Assembly (NCBI GenBank): GCA_963834425.1
Contig: CAWIBR010000013.1
Span: 1-64,000, forward strand
DNA from: CAVURS01 sp963834425
Lineage (GTDB): Bacteria > Actinomycetota > Actinomycetes > Actinomycetales > CAVURS01
Reading direction: 5' to 3'
Length of the DNA stretch: 64,000 nucleotides
Made by a program: the position numbers and the translations under genes. The notes under the pieces are model-generated. The model searched no databases, was not told the DNA's origin, and was given only the letters and a program-made list of their open reading frames with translations. Positions 27,789-36,212 of the stretch are shown here, piece after piece. Every line of letters begins with the position of its first letter. Positions within the stretch are counted from its first letter, which is position 1.

Positions 27789-28661
27789 ATGGACCTTGGA
27801 CTGCACCTGTCGAACTTCACCTGGCCCGGTGGGCCAGCCACCCTCACCGAGGACCTCGGCCGCGCCGCTCAGCTCGCCGAGGACGTCGGCTTCACCAAGC
27901 TCTCGGTCATGGACCACATCTGGCAGATCGCCAACGTCGGGCCGCCCGAGCACGAGATGTTGGAGGCCTACACGACCCTGGGTTACCTGGCCGCCAAGAC
28001 CGACCGGATCCAGCTGATGGCCTGGGTCACCGCGGCGTTCTACCGCTACCCGGGCCTGCTGGCCAAGCAGGTCACCACCCTCGACGTCCTCTCCGAGGGC
28101 CGGGCCTGGCTGGGCATCGGCGCCGGCTGGAACCACGAGGAGTGCGAAGGCCTCGGCATCCCCTTCCCGTCGATGAAGGAGCGGTTCGAGCGGCTCGAAG
28201 AGTCGCTGCAGATCTGCCTGCAGATGTGGAGTGAGGACGAGAGCCCGTACGACGGCCAGCACTACCAGCTCGGCCGGACCCTGAACTCACCCCAGTCCGT
28301 GCAGCGCCCCCATCCGCCGATCATCATCGGCGGCGGCGGCGAGCAGAAGACGCTGCGCTTCGTGGCCCAGTACGCCCAGGCCTGCAACCTCTTCCACACC
28401 CCGGAGGTCGGGCACAAGCTCGAGGTCCTGCGCGGCCACTGCGAGGCGATCGGCCGGGACTACGACGAGATCGAGAAGACCGTGATCTCCCGGCTCGACC
28501 CAGGGCCGAACGGTGAGCAGGTCGACGAGATCCTCGAGCAGCTCAGCGGACTGGCCGCGCTCGGCATCACCCACACCCACACCAGCCTGAAGGACACCTC
28601 GAACCCGGCCACGCTGGAGATCTTCGGCGATCGGCTGATCCCCGAGGCCGCGAAGCTCTGA
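27789..28661 (+). CDS. LLM-class F420-dependent oxidoreductase
   Basis: A 290-residue luciferase-like TIM-barrel enzyme: MDLGLHLSNFTWPGGPATLT, LAEDVGFTKLSVMDHIWQIA, ITAAFYRYPGLLAKQVTTLD-type segment, VLSEGRAWLGIGAGWNHEEC, RPHPPIIIGGGGEQKTLRFV and SGLAALGITHTHTSLKDTS. The SEGRAWLGIGAGW block and IIIGGGGEQKTLR are the F420-binding subfamily pattern. ATG 27789 is used rather than the in-frame start nine bases earlier because the family begins MDLGLHL. Substrate unknown. Confidence 0.9.
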   Translation: MDLGLHLSNFTWPGGPATLTEDLGRAAQLAEDVGFTKLSVMDHIWQIANVGPPEHEMLEAYTTLGYLAAKTDRIQLMAWVTAAFYRYPGLLAKQVTTLDVLSEGRAWLGIGAGWNHEECEGLGIPFPSMKERFERLEESLQICLQMWSEDESPYDGQHYQLGRTLNSPQSVQRPHPPIIIGGGGEQKTLRFVAQYAQACNLFHTPEVGHKLEVLRGHCEAIGRDYDEIEKTVISRLDPGPNGEQVDEILEQLSGLAALGITHTHTSLKDTSNPATLEIFGDRLIPEAAKL

Positions 28662-28689
28662 CCAGGCGGTCCCGGTCACGGCTCACGGC

Positions 28690-29394
28690 TCAGGAGTCCT
28701 TGGGCCAGCCCTGCTTGCGGAGCTCTGCGATCAGCTTGGTCGCGACGTCGCGCAGCTTGGTGTTGGTGTCCTGGGAGTTGCGGGCGAGGAACCGGAAGGC
28801 CTGCTCCTCGGTGAGGCTGTAGCGCATCATCAGCATCCCCTGGGCCAGCCCGATGACGTGCCGGGTGCGCAGCGCCGTCTGCAGCTGGTCGGCCTGGTTG
28901 GTCGCGGCGATCGCGTTGCCGGCGTGGGTGGCATAGATCTGGGCCGTGATGATCGCGTCCTCGTCGTACGCGTCGACGGTGGTGGAGTAGAGGTTCATCG
29001 CGGCATGCAGATGATCCGGGCCGGTGAGCTGCACCGACAGCACGCTGCGGACCCCGACCTCGGCGGCGGCGGCTGACCAGCGCGGCCAGCGCGGCTCGTC
29101 CGAGGTGTCCCGGATCAGGTAGGTCTCCTCGGTGCGCGCGGCCTCCAGGCACGGGCCTTCGCCGAGGTCGTGCTGGGCCTGGTCGAGCCGGGCGATGACC
29201 GGTCCGGTGGCGGCCGCGGTCTCGAGGCGGTCCTTGTGGGTCAGCGTGAACCCCGCGTAGTCGCACCCCTTGATCGACTGCTGGGCCAGCTCGACGACCC
29301 GTTGCACGGTCTGCTCGGTGTCCGGTTCGCCGGCCAGCTCCTGGCTCAACCGGGCAAAAGCCGCAGCGTCGTCGGAATTGAGGTGTGCGGGCAC
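28690..29394 (-). CDS. GAF and ANTAR domain RNA-binding regulator
   Basis: A GAF sensor (residues about 20-160, CDYAGFTLTHKDRLETAAAT, EGPCLEAARTEETYLIRD, VRSVLSVQLTGPDHLHAAMN) joined to an ANTAR domain (QLQTALRTRHVIGLAQGMLM, MRYSLTEEQAFRFLARNSQD). ANTAR proteins bind paired hexanucleotide-loop hairpins in mRNA and prevent termination. A GTG start at 29394 fits the family N-terminus better than the track start at 29466. It lies downstream of the HD-GYP gene on the same strand with the ends of the two genes about 68 bases apart. Confidence 0.88.
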   Translation of the reverse strand: MPAHLNSDDAAAFARLSQELAGEPDTEQTVQRVVELAQQSIKGCDYAGFTLTHKDRLETAAATGPVIARLDQAQHDLGEGPCLEAARTEETYLIRDTSDEPRWPRWSAAAAEVGVRSVLSVQLTGPDHLHAAMNLYSTTVDAYDEDAIITAQIYATHAGNAIAATNQADQLQTALRTRHVIGLAQGMLMMRYSLTEEQAFRFLARNSQDTNTKLRDVATKLIAELRKQGWPKDS

Positions 29395-29462
29395 GAACTC
29401 TCCAGGCTGGAAGATCGACGCACCCCGCGTTCTGCAGGCGCACCCCGATTGTGCCCTGCTCG

Positions 29463-30887
29463 TCAACTCCGCCCGTTATGCCCGTCGCGCCATCGGTGCA
29501 TGTGCTTGTCATGCCCCTTGCCCGGCCCCTTTTTCGCCGGCTCAGCCGTTGCCTTGGCCTTGGCCTTGGCCTGGGCCTTCGGCTTCGCCTTCGCTTTGGC
29601 CTTCGCTTTGGCCTTCAGGACCGGCTTCTGATGAGGTTGGCCGCTCTTGGGCGGCGGCTTCTTCTTCGGCTTGTGGGCCGGCCCGGCCGGCGGCACCTTG
29701 GGCGCGCTGACCCGGTGCGGCCCCCCGTGCGGTTGCGAGGACGACGCCGGCCCAGCGGCGTACGACGTCGTGGGCGCGACGGGCGCTCCGGGCATGGTCG
29801 GCGTCGTCGCCGCCGGTGCGGCGGCGACGGCAACCGCTACGGCGGCGGCGCTCGCCACGTTGGCGGCGCCGGTTGCCGTCGTGCCGACCACGTCGCCGAG
29901 TCGCACGCTGCCCTCGCCGACCGCTCGCAGGTAGGGCAGGTTGACCAGGAAGGCCAGCGGGCCGATCGACCAGAGCAGCCGGGGGAGCGAGATGGCCAGG
30001 AACGCCCGCACCATGACCGGGTCGAAATGGCTTCCCGCGCAGGCGGTCAGCTCGGCCCGCGCGCTCAGCGTCGAGCGGGCCGACTTGTAGGACCGGGCCG
30101 CCGTCATCGTCTCGAAGGCGTCGACCACGGCGATGGCTCGCCCCGCCGTGGAGATCGCCGCCGCGGCCAGCCCGGCCGGATAGCCGCTGCCGTCGTACTT
30201 CTCGTGGTGCTCGGCGATACCGGCGAACCACGGGCCGAGCCAGTCCTTCAGCGGCGCGGCCAGCTGGGCCCCGGCGTACGGGTGGCACCGGATCATGTCC
30301 CACTCGCGGCTGTCGAGCTTGCCGGGCTTGTTGAGTACGACGGTCGGCACCTCCAGCTTGCCGACGTCGTGGACCAACGCGGCCCAGCGCAGCCGCCCGG
30401 CGTCCGCACTGGACAGGCCGAGCTCCTTGGCCAGCAGGTCGCAGAACAGCCGGACCCGCTCGCTGTGGCCGCGGGTGTGCCGATCATGCCGGCCGAGGGC
30501 GGTGACGAGGGTCAGCATCGTGGTCGCCGCCTCGTGCTCGTCGAGCCGGGCGCTGCCGAGCCGGGACCTGATGTCGGCCAGGCTGGTGGTCCGGCGGGCC
30601 AGCTTCATCCGGCTCGGTGCCTGGTCCGGGAAGAGCATCGTCATCCGGAGCAGGACCGCCAGCGGCAGGAAGCGACTGGTGACCCGGGACACCAGCAGGC
30701 TGACCGTCAGTGCCATCGCCAGAGGCAGGCCGACCCGCAGCCACGCCGTACCGGCGCCGGCGGTGGCGGGCGCGAGGCACCGGGCGGCGCTCCACCCGGC
30801 CAGCACCGGTACGCCGACCACGAACAGGCGGACCAGGGCGGCCAGCCACGGCCGGCCGCGCCAGTGACCTTCTCGGGGAGCGGGCAT
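29463..30887 (-). CDS. Membrane HD-GYP phosphodiesterase with Lys/Ala-rich tail
   Basis: A 474-residue protein. Two N-terminal spans (LAALVRLFVVGVPVLAGWSA, GLPLAMALTVSLLVSRV) are followed by an HD-GYP domain at about 125-300: HTRGHSERVRLFCDLLAKEL, WAALVHDVGKLEVPTVVLNK, REWDMIRCHPYAGAQLAAPL, IAEHHEKYDGSGYPAGLAAA and AIAVVDAFETMTAARSYKSA. HDVGK, HHEKYDGSGYP and the downstream Asp are intact, so c-di-GMP (or cGAMP) hydrolysis is likely. A third span near 320 and then an unusual tail of Pro/Lys/Ala repeats (LKAKAKAKAKAKPKAQAKAK) follow, like histone H1 or DNA- or polyphosphate-binding tails. Divergent from a GGDEF-EAL gene. Confidence 0.88.
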   Translation of the reverse strand: MPAPREGHWRGRPWLAALVRLFVVGVPVLAGWSAARCLAPATAGAGTAWLRVGLPLAMALTVSLLVSRVTSRFLPLAVLLRMTMLFPDQAPSRMKLARRTTSLADIRSRLGSARLDEHEAATTMLTLVTALGRHDRHTRGHSERVRLFCDLLAKELGLSSADAGRLRWAALVHDVGKLEVPTVVLNKPGKLDSREWDMIRCHPYAGAQLAAPLKDWLGPWFAGIAEHHEKYDGSGYPAGLAAAAISTAGRAIAVVDAFETMTAARSYKSARSTLSARAELTACAGSHFDPVMVRAFLAISLPRLLWSIGPLAFLVNLPYLRAVGEGSVRLGDVVGTTATGAANVASAAAVAVAVAAAPAATTPTMPGAPVAPTTSYAAGPASSSQPHGGPHRVSAPKVPPAGPAHKPKKKPPPKSGQPHQKPVLKAKAKAKAKAKPKAQAKAKAKATAEPAKKGPGKGHDKHMHRWRDGHNGRS

Positions 30888-31029
30888 GGCAACCCCAGAC
30901 TGTTGGCGGGCGGGATCGCCCCCTGGCTTGAGGCTCTGCTTCCTTGTCTCGACACCAACGTGGGCCGCATTGACCGCGTCCGCACCGAACGGCCTACCCG
31001 CCGGTCGGCTGACCTGGCCCGCGACGGCA

Positions 31030-33993
31030 ATGCTCAGTTACCCCGCCGTTGCTGCCGATGAGAAAGATGTGACCGCCACGGCCAGCCGTGCCTCGTGGCC
31101 GGTGCCTTCCCCGCGTCGCGCCCCGGCCGCCTTCGCCATGCCGGAGGACGCCGACGCCTGGCACAGCGCTGCCGACGCGATGGCCGAGGGGCTGGTCGTC
31201 CAGGACCTGCGGGGCGTGATCACCCTCAGCAACCCGGCCGCCGAGCGGATCCTCGGGCTGCGGTCCGAGCAGATGCACGGCAAGGGCAGCGTCGACAGCC
31301 CCTGGCGCTCGATCTATGCCGACGGTCGGGAGCGGCCCAACACCGAGCACCCCTCGATGCTGGTCCTCCAGACCGGTCACCCCCGCTGGGCCGACGTCAT
31401 GGGCCTGCACACGCCGACCGGCGACCTGATCTGGCTCTCGGTCAACTCCGTCCCGGTCCACGACGCCGACGGGGTCATGACCGGCGTCGTCACCGCCTTC
31501 GCCGACATCACCGCCCAGCGGGTGCACGAGGAGACCCGCCTGGCCCGGGAGAGCCGGCTGCACGCCGCCCAGCAGCTGACCGGCCTGGCCTGGTGGGAGC
31601 TGAACCTGCGGACCGGCAGCCACGTCTGGTCGGACGAGATGTTCCGGCTGGTCGGGCTGGAGCCTGGGGGCGCACCACCGGACCTCGAGGCCTACCTCGC
31701 GCTGCTCCACCCGGCCGACCGGCCGGCGGCCGCGGCGCTGGTCGACCAGGGCTACGGCGACGGCCACCGCGAGACGTTCCGGGTCATCCACCCGGACCAG
31801 TCGGTGCACCACCTGCAGTCCTGGACCGAGGTCCAGTGTGACGACCTGGGCCAGCCGATCCGGATCCTCGGCGCGACCATCGACGTCACCGAGCGGGAGT
31901 CCGCGTTGGAGCGGCTGGCCGACGGCAGCGCCAAGCTGGCCGCCGCCCTCGACCTCAACGCGACCGCGATGTGGGAGTGGCACATCGCCTCAGGGCGCCT
32001 GACCTGGTCGGACCGGATGACCGAGCTGATGGGCCGCGACCCGAACGGGCCGCCGCCGGCTCTCGAGGACTTCCTGACCTGCGTCCACCCCGACGACCGG
32101 CAGCGGATCACCGAGCTCGGCGAGCGCCAGGTCGCGACCGGCGTGCCGGAGGAGACGACCTACCGGGTCATCCACCCGGACGGGTCGGTGCGGCACATCC
32201 GGGCCTGGACCGACGTACGGCTCGACCGCGACGGCCACGCCACCCACCTGTGGGGTACGGCGCTCGACATCACCCCCGAGCAGGAGTACGCCGCGCGGCT
32301 GCGCTCCAGCGAGGAGCACTTCCGGGTGGCCTTCGACCTGGCCCCGATCGGCATGTCGATGATCGGGCTGGTCAACGAGAACGAGGGGCAGTATCTGCGC
32401 ACGAACGCGGCGTTCCAACAGATGCTGGGCCGCTCGGAGGCGCAGCTGCGCGCCGCCAGGATGGGCGAGATCACCCACCCCGACGACCGCGAGCGCGACA
32501 CTGCTCAGTTCGCCAAGCTCGTCGCCGGCGAGGTCAGCTCCCTCGCCTTCGAGAAGCGCTACCTGCGCGGCGACGGCCAGACGGTCCACGCGTGGATCAC
32601 CAGCTCCGTCGTCCACGACGACCGTGGCGAGCCGCTGTACCTGATCACCCACGCGGTCGACATCAGCGACCGGCTGCGCGAGCAGGCCGAGCTGAAGCGG
32701 CTCGCGCTGACCGACACCCTCACCGGCCTGGCCAACCGCACCCTGCTCAACGACCGGCTCGGTCATGCGCTGGCCCGGCTGGAGCGGCAGCCGTCGCCCG
32801 TAGCGATGCTGCTGCTCGACATCGACCGGTTCAAGACCGTCAACGACTCCCTGGGCCACCAGGTCGGCGATGCACTCCTGGTCGAGGTCGGCCGCCGGCT
32901 GGAGTCGGTGACCCGCGGCGACTGCACGGTGGCGCGCCTCGGCGGCGACGAGTTCGTCGTACTGGTCGAGGGGTTGGAGCAGGTCGACGCGATCCATCAG
33001 GTGGCGGCCCGGCTGCTCGAGGCCATGCGCGAGCCGTTCGACCTCGGGCTGGCCCAGCCGATCACGGCCACGGCCAGCATCGGGGTGTCCATCGCCACCG
33101 ACGCGGACCGCGACCCGAGCGACCTCTACCGCGAGGCCGACCTGGCGCTCTACCGGGCCAAGGACGCCGGGCGGGACCAGTACGCGTTGTTCGACGCCCA
33201 GCTGCGGGCCAGCGCCGACCGCCGGCTCACGGCCGAGACCCTGCTGCGCCGGGCGCTCAGCCAGGACGCCCTGGTGCCGCTCTTCCAGCCGATCGTGGAT
33301 CTGGGCGACGGCCGGATGCACGGCGCCGAGGCGCTGGTCCGGATCCGGGACGAGGGCCAGCTGGTCCCTCCGGCCGCCTTCATCGACGTCGCCGAGGAGA
33401 CCGGCCTGATCGTCGAGGTCGACGCCCGGATGTTCGAGCTCGTCGCGGCCGAGGCCGAGCGGCTGCTCGCGGTCGGGGTCCCGTTGCGGCGGCTCACCAC
33501 CAACGTGTCCGCCCGCACCTTGGAGGACCCGGGCTTCCTGCGCCGGGCCCGCGCGGCGATCAAGCGGCACAACCTGCCGCGCACCCTGATCCGGATCGAG
33601 CTGACCGAGCGCACGCTGCTGTCGTCCACTCCGGCGACCCGTGAGGCGATCGCCCAGATCCTCGACATGGGGCTCGGCATCGGGCTGGACGACTTCGGCA
33701 CCGGCTACTCCGCCCTCGGCTACCTGCAGACCTTCCCGCTCGACTTCCTGAAGATCGACCGGTCGTTCGTCAGCCGGCTCGGGGCCAGTGCTCGCGACGA
33801 CGCGATCGTCGAGGCGGTCATCGCGCTCGCGCACGCCCACGACCTCGTCGTGGTCGGTGAGGGTGTCGAGACCCCTGAGCAGCTGGAAGCGTTGCGCCGC
33901 ATCGGTTGTGACCGGGCTCAGGGCTATCTGATGGGGCGGCCGATGGCCGTCGAGGACCTGGTCTCGCTGTTCCACGCCGACCCGCGCTGGTAG
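31030..33993 (+). CDS. PAS-PAS-PAS-PAS-GGDEF-EAL c-di-GMP enzyme
   Basis: About 987 residues from ATG 31030; other in-frame starts at 30886 and 31138 are possible. Four PAS/PAC units occupy residues about 40-560 (DAMAEGLVVQDLRGVITLSN, GLAWWELNLRTGSHVWSDEM, MWEWHIASGRLTWSDRMTEL, GMSMIGLVNENEGQYLRTNA). The GGDEF domain has RLGGDEFVVLVEGL near residue 638 with LLLDIDRFKTVNDSLGHQVG before it, and the EAL domain has GAEALVRIRDEG near 767, ELTERTLL, LDDFGTGYSALGYL and LKIDRSFVSRL. Both active sites look complete, so it may make and break c-di-GMP under PAS control. Divergent from the HD-GYP gene. Confidence 0.92.
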   Translation: MLSYPAVAADEKDVTATASRASWPVPSPRRAPAAFAMPEDADAWHSAADAMAEGLVVQDLRGVITLSNPAAERILGLRSEQMHGKGSVDSPWRSIYADGRERPNTEHPSMLVLQTGHPRWADVMGLHTPTGDLIWLSVNSVPVHDADGVMTGVVTAFADITAQRVHEETRLARESRLHAAQQLTGLAWWELNLRTGSHVWSDEMFRLVGLEPGGAPPDLEAYLALLHPADRPAAAALVDQGYGDGHRETFRVIHPDQSVHHLQSWTEVQCDDLGQPIRILGATIDVTERESALERLADGSAKLAAALDLNATAMWEWHIASGRLTWSDRMTELMGRDPNGPPPALEDFLTCVHPDDRQRITELGERQVATGVPEETTYRVIHPDGSVRHIRAWTDVRLDRDGHATHLWGTALDITPEQEYAARLRSSEEHFRVAFDLAPIGMSMIGLVNENEGQYLRTNAAFQQMLGRSEAQLRAARMGEITHPDDRERDTAQFAKLVAGEVSSLAFEKRYLRGDGQTVHAWITSSVVHDDRGEPLYLITHAVDISDRLREQAELKRLALTDTLTGLANRTLLNDRLGHALARLERQPSPVAMLLLDIDRFKTVNDSLGHQVGDALLVEVGRRLESVTRGDCTVARLGGDEFVVLVEGLEQVDAIHQVAARLLEAMREPFDLGLAQPITATASIGVSIATDADRDPSDLYREADLALYRAKDAGRDQYALFDAQLRASADRRLTAETLLRRALSQDALVPLFQPIVDLGDGRMHGAEALVRIRDEGQLVPPAAFIDVAEETGLIVEVDARMFELVAAEAERLLAVGVPLRRLTTNVSARTLEDPGFLRRARAAIKRHNLPRTLIRIELTERTLLSSTPATREAIAQILDMGLGIGLDDFGTGYSALGYLQTFPLDFLKIDRSFVSRLGASARDDAIVEAVIALAHAHDLVVVGEGVETPEQLEALRRIGCDRAQGYLMGRPMAVEDLVSLFHADPRW

Positions 33994-34023
33994 CGCCGAC
34001 TGCCGCTGGTAGCGCCGACTGCT
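33986..34023. repeat. 19-base tandem duplication at the stop codon
   Basis: GCTGGTAGCGCCGACTGCC (33986-34004) is followed at once by GCTGGTAGCGCCGACTGCT. The first copy includes the TAG that ends the GGDEF-EAL gene, so the second carries a spare in-frame-like TAG. Confidence 0.75.
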
Positions 34024-34075
34024 GGTGGGCGCCTACGTTCAGGGAGCGCAGATCGCGCGCTCGAGGAGGCGCACC

Positions 34076-34300
34076 ATGAGCAACCACACCTACCGGGTCA
34101 CGGAGATCGTCGGCTCCAGCCACGACTCGATCGACGAGGCCGTGCGCAATGGGCTGGAGCGGGCCGGCCAGACCCTGCGCAACCTGGACTGGTTCGAGGT
34201 CGAGGGGATCCGCGGCCATCTCGAGGACGGCCGGATCGGCCACATCCAGGTGACGATGAAGGTCGGTTTCCGGCTCGAAGACCCCGCTCCTCCCGAGTGA
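34076..34300 (+). CDS. Dodecin flavin-storage protein
   Basis: A 74-residue dodecin: YRVTEIVGSSHDSIDEAVRN, GLERAGQTLRNLDWFEVEGI, RGHLEDGRIGHIQVTMKVGF. The tryptophan in LDWFEV and the glutamine in IQVTMKV stack and bind the flavin pair in the dodecamer. It has an ATG with GAGGAGG upstream. It follows the GGDEF-EAL gene by 82 bases and may be on the same transcript. It buffers FMN or related flavins. Confidence 0.93.
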   Translation: MSNHTYRVTEIVGSSHDSIDEAVRNGLERAGQTLRNLDWFEVEGIRGHLEDGRIGHIQVTMKVGFRLEDPAPPE

Positions 34301-34314
34301 CCCGAGCGACGTAA

Positions 34315-34364
34315 TTTATCTCCGAGGTAAAACACTTGACTCGGAAACAAAACACTTCTAGGGT
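34315..34364 (+). promoter_or_regulatory. Promoter with a MarR-type palindrome
   Basis: TTTATCTCCGAGGTAAA (34315-34331) is a 17-base imperfect dyad directly upstream of a sigma-70-like promoter, TTGACT (34336-34341), 17 bases, TAGGGT (34359-34364). The genes it serves end with a MarR regulator, so this is the likely autoregulatory operator. AAAACACTT also occurs twice, 21 bases apart, at 34329-34337 and 34350-34358. Confidence 0.7.
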
Positions 34365-34409
34365 CCACCGCAGAGGCAACGAGGCCTCGTCCAGCCCAAG
34401 GAGTTCCGC

Positions 34410-34682
34410 ATGAGCGCCACCCTGGTCGTCCGTCACAAGGTTCAGGACTACGCCGCCTGGCGTCCCGTGTACGACGAGATCGAGCCGCTGCGCGCCGAGT
34501 ACGGCTGCACCGGCCAGCGCGTCCTGCAGCTCTCCGGCGACGGCAACGACCTGCTCATCACCCACGACTTCCCGAGCGTCCAGCAGGCCAGCGGCTTCGC
34601 GGCCGACCCGGCGCTCGCGGCGGGCATGCAGCGGGCCGGGGTCGACGGGCCGCCGCAGATCGAGATCTTCACGGGTGTCTGA
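34410..34682 (+). CDS. Small dimeric alpha-beta barrel protein
   Basis: A 90-residue protein of the antibiotic biosynthesis monooxygenase-like fold: TLVVRHKVQDYAAWRPVYDE, GCTGQRVLQLSGDGNDLLIT, DFPSVQQASGFAADPALAAG, ending GPPQIEIFTGV. Proteins of this kind are often called cyclase in actinobacterial genomes; no catalytic residue can be assigned. The conserved YAAWRPVYDE segment is the family mark. It overlaps the MarR gene by eight bases and lies behind the MarR-type operator, so it is probably the target of that repressor. Confidence 0.75.
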   Translation: MSATLVVRHKVQDYAAWRPVYDEIEPLRAEYGCTGQRVLQLSGDGNDLLITHDFPSVQQASGFAADPALAAGMQRAGVDGPPQIEIFTGV

Positions 34683-35289
34683 GGCCACCCCCCATCGCCG
34701 TCGGCCGGGGCGGGGCGCGGTCAGCCGCCCCTCCCCGGCCGCGTTCGGCGTCGTCCGGGTCGACCCTGACTTCGGGGTCGAGTTCCCGGACGGCGACAGC
34801 ACCAGCACCGAGACGCACTCCTCGCTCGCCCGCACCGGCAGCGCCCTGCTGCACGAGCTCGACCGCGCCATCATGGCCAGCTTCGGCGTCCCCCAAGCTG
34901 CGGCGACGGCGCTTGCAGTCGTCGACGGCGCCGGTGAGCCACTGACCCCGTCCGAGATCGGCCAGCGGGTCCTGGTCGCCTCGGCGACGATCACCTCCAC
35001 GCTCGACCTGCTCGAGCGCCGCGGCTGGGTCGAGCGCCGGCCCAACCCCGAGGACCGTCGCAGCGTGCTGGTGGCGATCACGGCGGAAGGCCGCAGCGTG
35101 GTCGACCGGCTGCTGCCCGGCATCCGGGCCGTCGAGGTGCGCACCATGAGCGGCCTGACCAAGGCCGAGCGCCGCCAGCTGCTCACCCTGCTGGACAAGG
35201 TCCTGGCCGGGGCCGCCGAGGTCGCCGCCGAGCCGGTGCTGCCGCTCGACGGCCGCCGCAACCGGCCGGCCCGGCTCGACTACGAGTAG
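34675..35289 (+). CDS. MarR family transcriptional regulator
   Basis: A 204-residue winged-helix regulator. After a 45-residue low-complexity N-terminus comes RTGSALLHELDRAIMASFGV, LTPSEIGQRVLVASATITST, the recognition helix and wing LDLLERRGWVERRPNPEDRR, SVLVAITAEGRSVVDRLLPG and the dimer helix LTKAERRQLLTLLDKVLAGA. It starts with a GTG overlapping the previous gene. It probably represses its own operon through the dyad at 34315-34331. Ligand unknown. The last ten bases overlap the convergent LysR gene. Confidence 0.9.
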   Translation: MSEATPHRRRPGRGAVSRPSPAAFGVVRVDPDFGVEFPDGDSTSTETHSSLARTGSALLHELDRAIMASFGVPQAAATALAVVDGAGEPLTPSEIGQRVLVASATITSTLDLLERRGWVERRPNPEDRRSVLVAITAEGRSVVDRLLPGIRAVEVRTMSGLTKAERRQLLTLLDKVLAGAAEVAAEPVLPLDGRRNRPARLDYE

Positions 35290-36143
35290 TCGCCGCCGAC
35301 CACCTCGAGGGCCATCGCGACCAGGTCCGGGATCGCCGGATGGGCGAGCGGCGTCGTCCAGGCCAGCACCACGACCCCCTCGGGGGCGTCCTGGAGCGGC
35401 ACATACGAGACCCCCGGATAGGGATGCACCTCGGCCGTCGACGCGACAGTGACCCCGACGGCCCGCCCGCTCGCGATGATGGCCAGCCAGTCGTCGGTGT
35501 TGGTCACCTCGACCACCCTGGTCGGCCGGATCTGAACCGGCCACAGGGTGAGCCGGGTCGTCCCCGAGACCGTGTTGATCGAGACCGTCTGGTCGGCCAG
35601 GTCGCTCAGCCGCAGCTCGGCCCGGCCGGCCAGCTCGGAGTCCGAGGGCAGCACGGCCAGCCGGCGCTCGGTCAGCAACTGCTCCGTCGTCAGGGCCGGG
35701 TTCGGGTCCGGGTCGCGCAGGATCGCCGCCGCCACCGAGCCGTCCGCCAGGCCGGCCAGCCGGTCGTCGATCCGCAGCAGCTGCAACGGCACGTCGGGAT
35801 GGGCCTGCTCCCAGCGCCGGATCAGCGGCGTCGTGTGCCGGCCGAGCGCCGACCAGGCATGCCCGACCTTCAACGGCCACGAGGCCAGCTGGCTCGGGTC
35901 GACCGCGCTGTCCACGGCCGCAACAGCGGCCGCGGCCCGGACCTGGAACGCCACCCCCGCCGACGTCAGGCGCAGGTGGTGGGTCGAACGGTCGACCAGC
36001 GGGGTGCCGAGGTGCTGCTCGAGCTGGCGCAGCGTCCGGGACATGGCCGGCTGGGTGACGTGCAGGGCGGCCGCGGCCCGGGTGATGTTGCCGGTCTCGG
36101 CGATGGCCAGGAAACAGCGCAGGTGGCGCACGTCGACGGCCAT
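35280..36143 (-). CDS. LysR family transcriptional regulator
   Basis: A 287-residue LysR protein: helix-turn-helix MAVDVRHLRCFLAIAETGNI, TRAAAALHVTQPAMSRTLRQ, LEQHLGTPLVDRSTHHLRLT, then the co-inducer domain (WSALGRHTTPLIRRWEQAHP, NTDDWLAIIASGRAVGVTVA, LVAMALEVVGGDY). ATG 36143 is the family start; the open frame continues upstream without coding signal. It is divergent, with a 69-base gap, from the EamA transporter, the usual regulator-target layout. Confidence 0.92.
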   Translation of the reverse strand: MAVDVRHLRCFLAIAETGNITRAAAALHVTQPAMSRTLRQLEQHLGTPLVDRSTHHLRLTSAGVAFQVRAAAAVAAVDSAVDPSQLASWPLKVGHAWSALGRHTTPLIRRWEQAHPDVPLQLLRIDDRLAGLADGSVAAAILRDPDPNPALTTEQLLTERRLAVLPSDSELAGRAELRLSDLADQTVSINTVSGTTRLTLWPVQIRPTRVVEVTNTDDWLAIIASGRAVGVTVASTAEVHPYPGVSYVPLQDAPEGVVVLAWTTPLAHPAIPDLVAMALEVVGGDYS

Positions 36144-36212
36144 AACCGTGGAGCATAACCAGGCGGCAGTTGGCATTTCACGCCGGTCGCCGGACGACCT
36201 AGCGTCGATGAC

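Noticed and set aside
26026..28017. Open frame of 663 codons on the plus strand across the FUSC gene
   Set aside because: Runs antisense through FUSC and into the LLM gene, Arg/Gln/Asp-rich without domains.
29520..29640. Short-period repeat that could be taken for a tandem array or CRISPR-like element
   Set aside because: The six-base period is the Lys-Ala codon repeat of the HD-GYP tail in frame; there are no constant repeats with unique spacers.
31990..33975. Open frame of 661 codons on the minus strand opposite the GGDEF-EAL gene
   Set aside because: Same reason: a mirror frame of codon position bias; no motif, and the plus strand has intact GGDEF and EAL sites.
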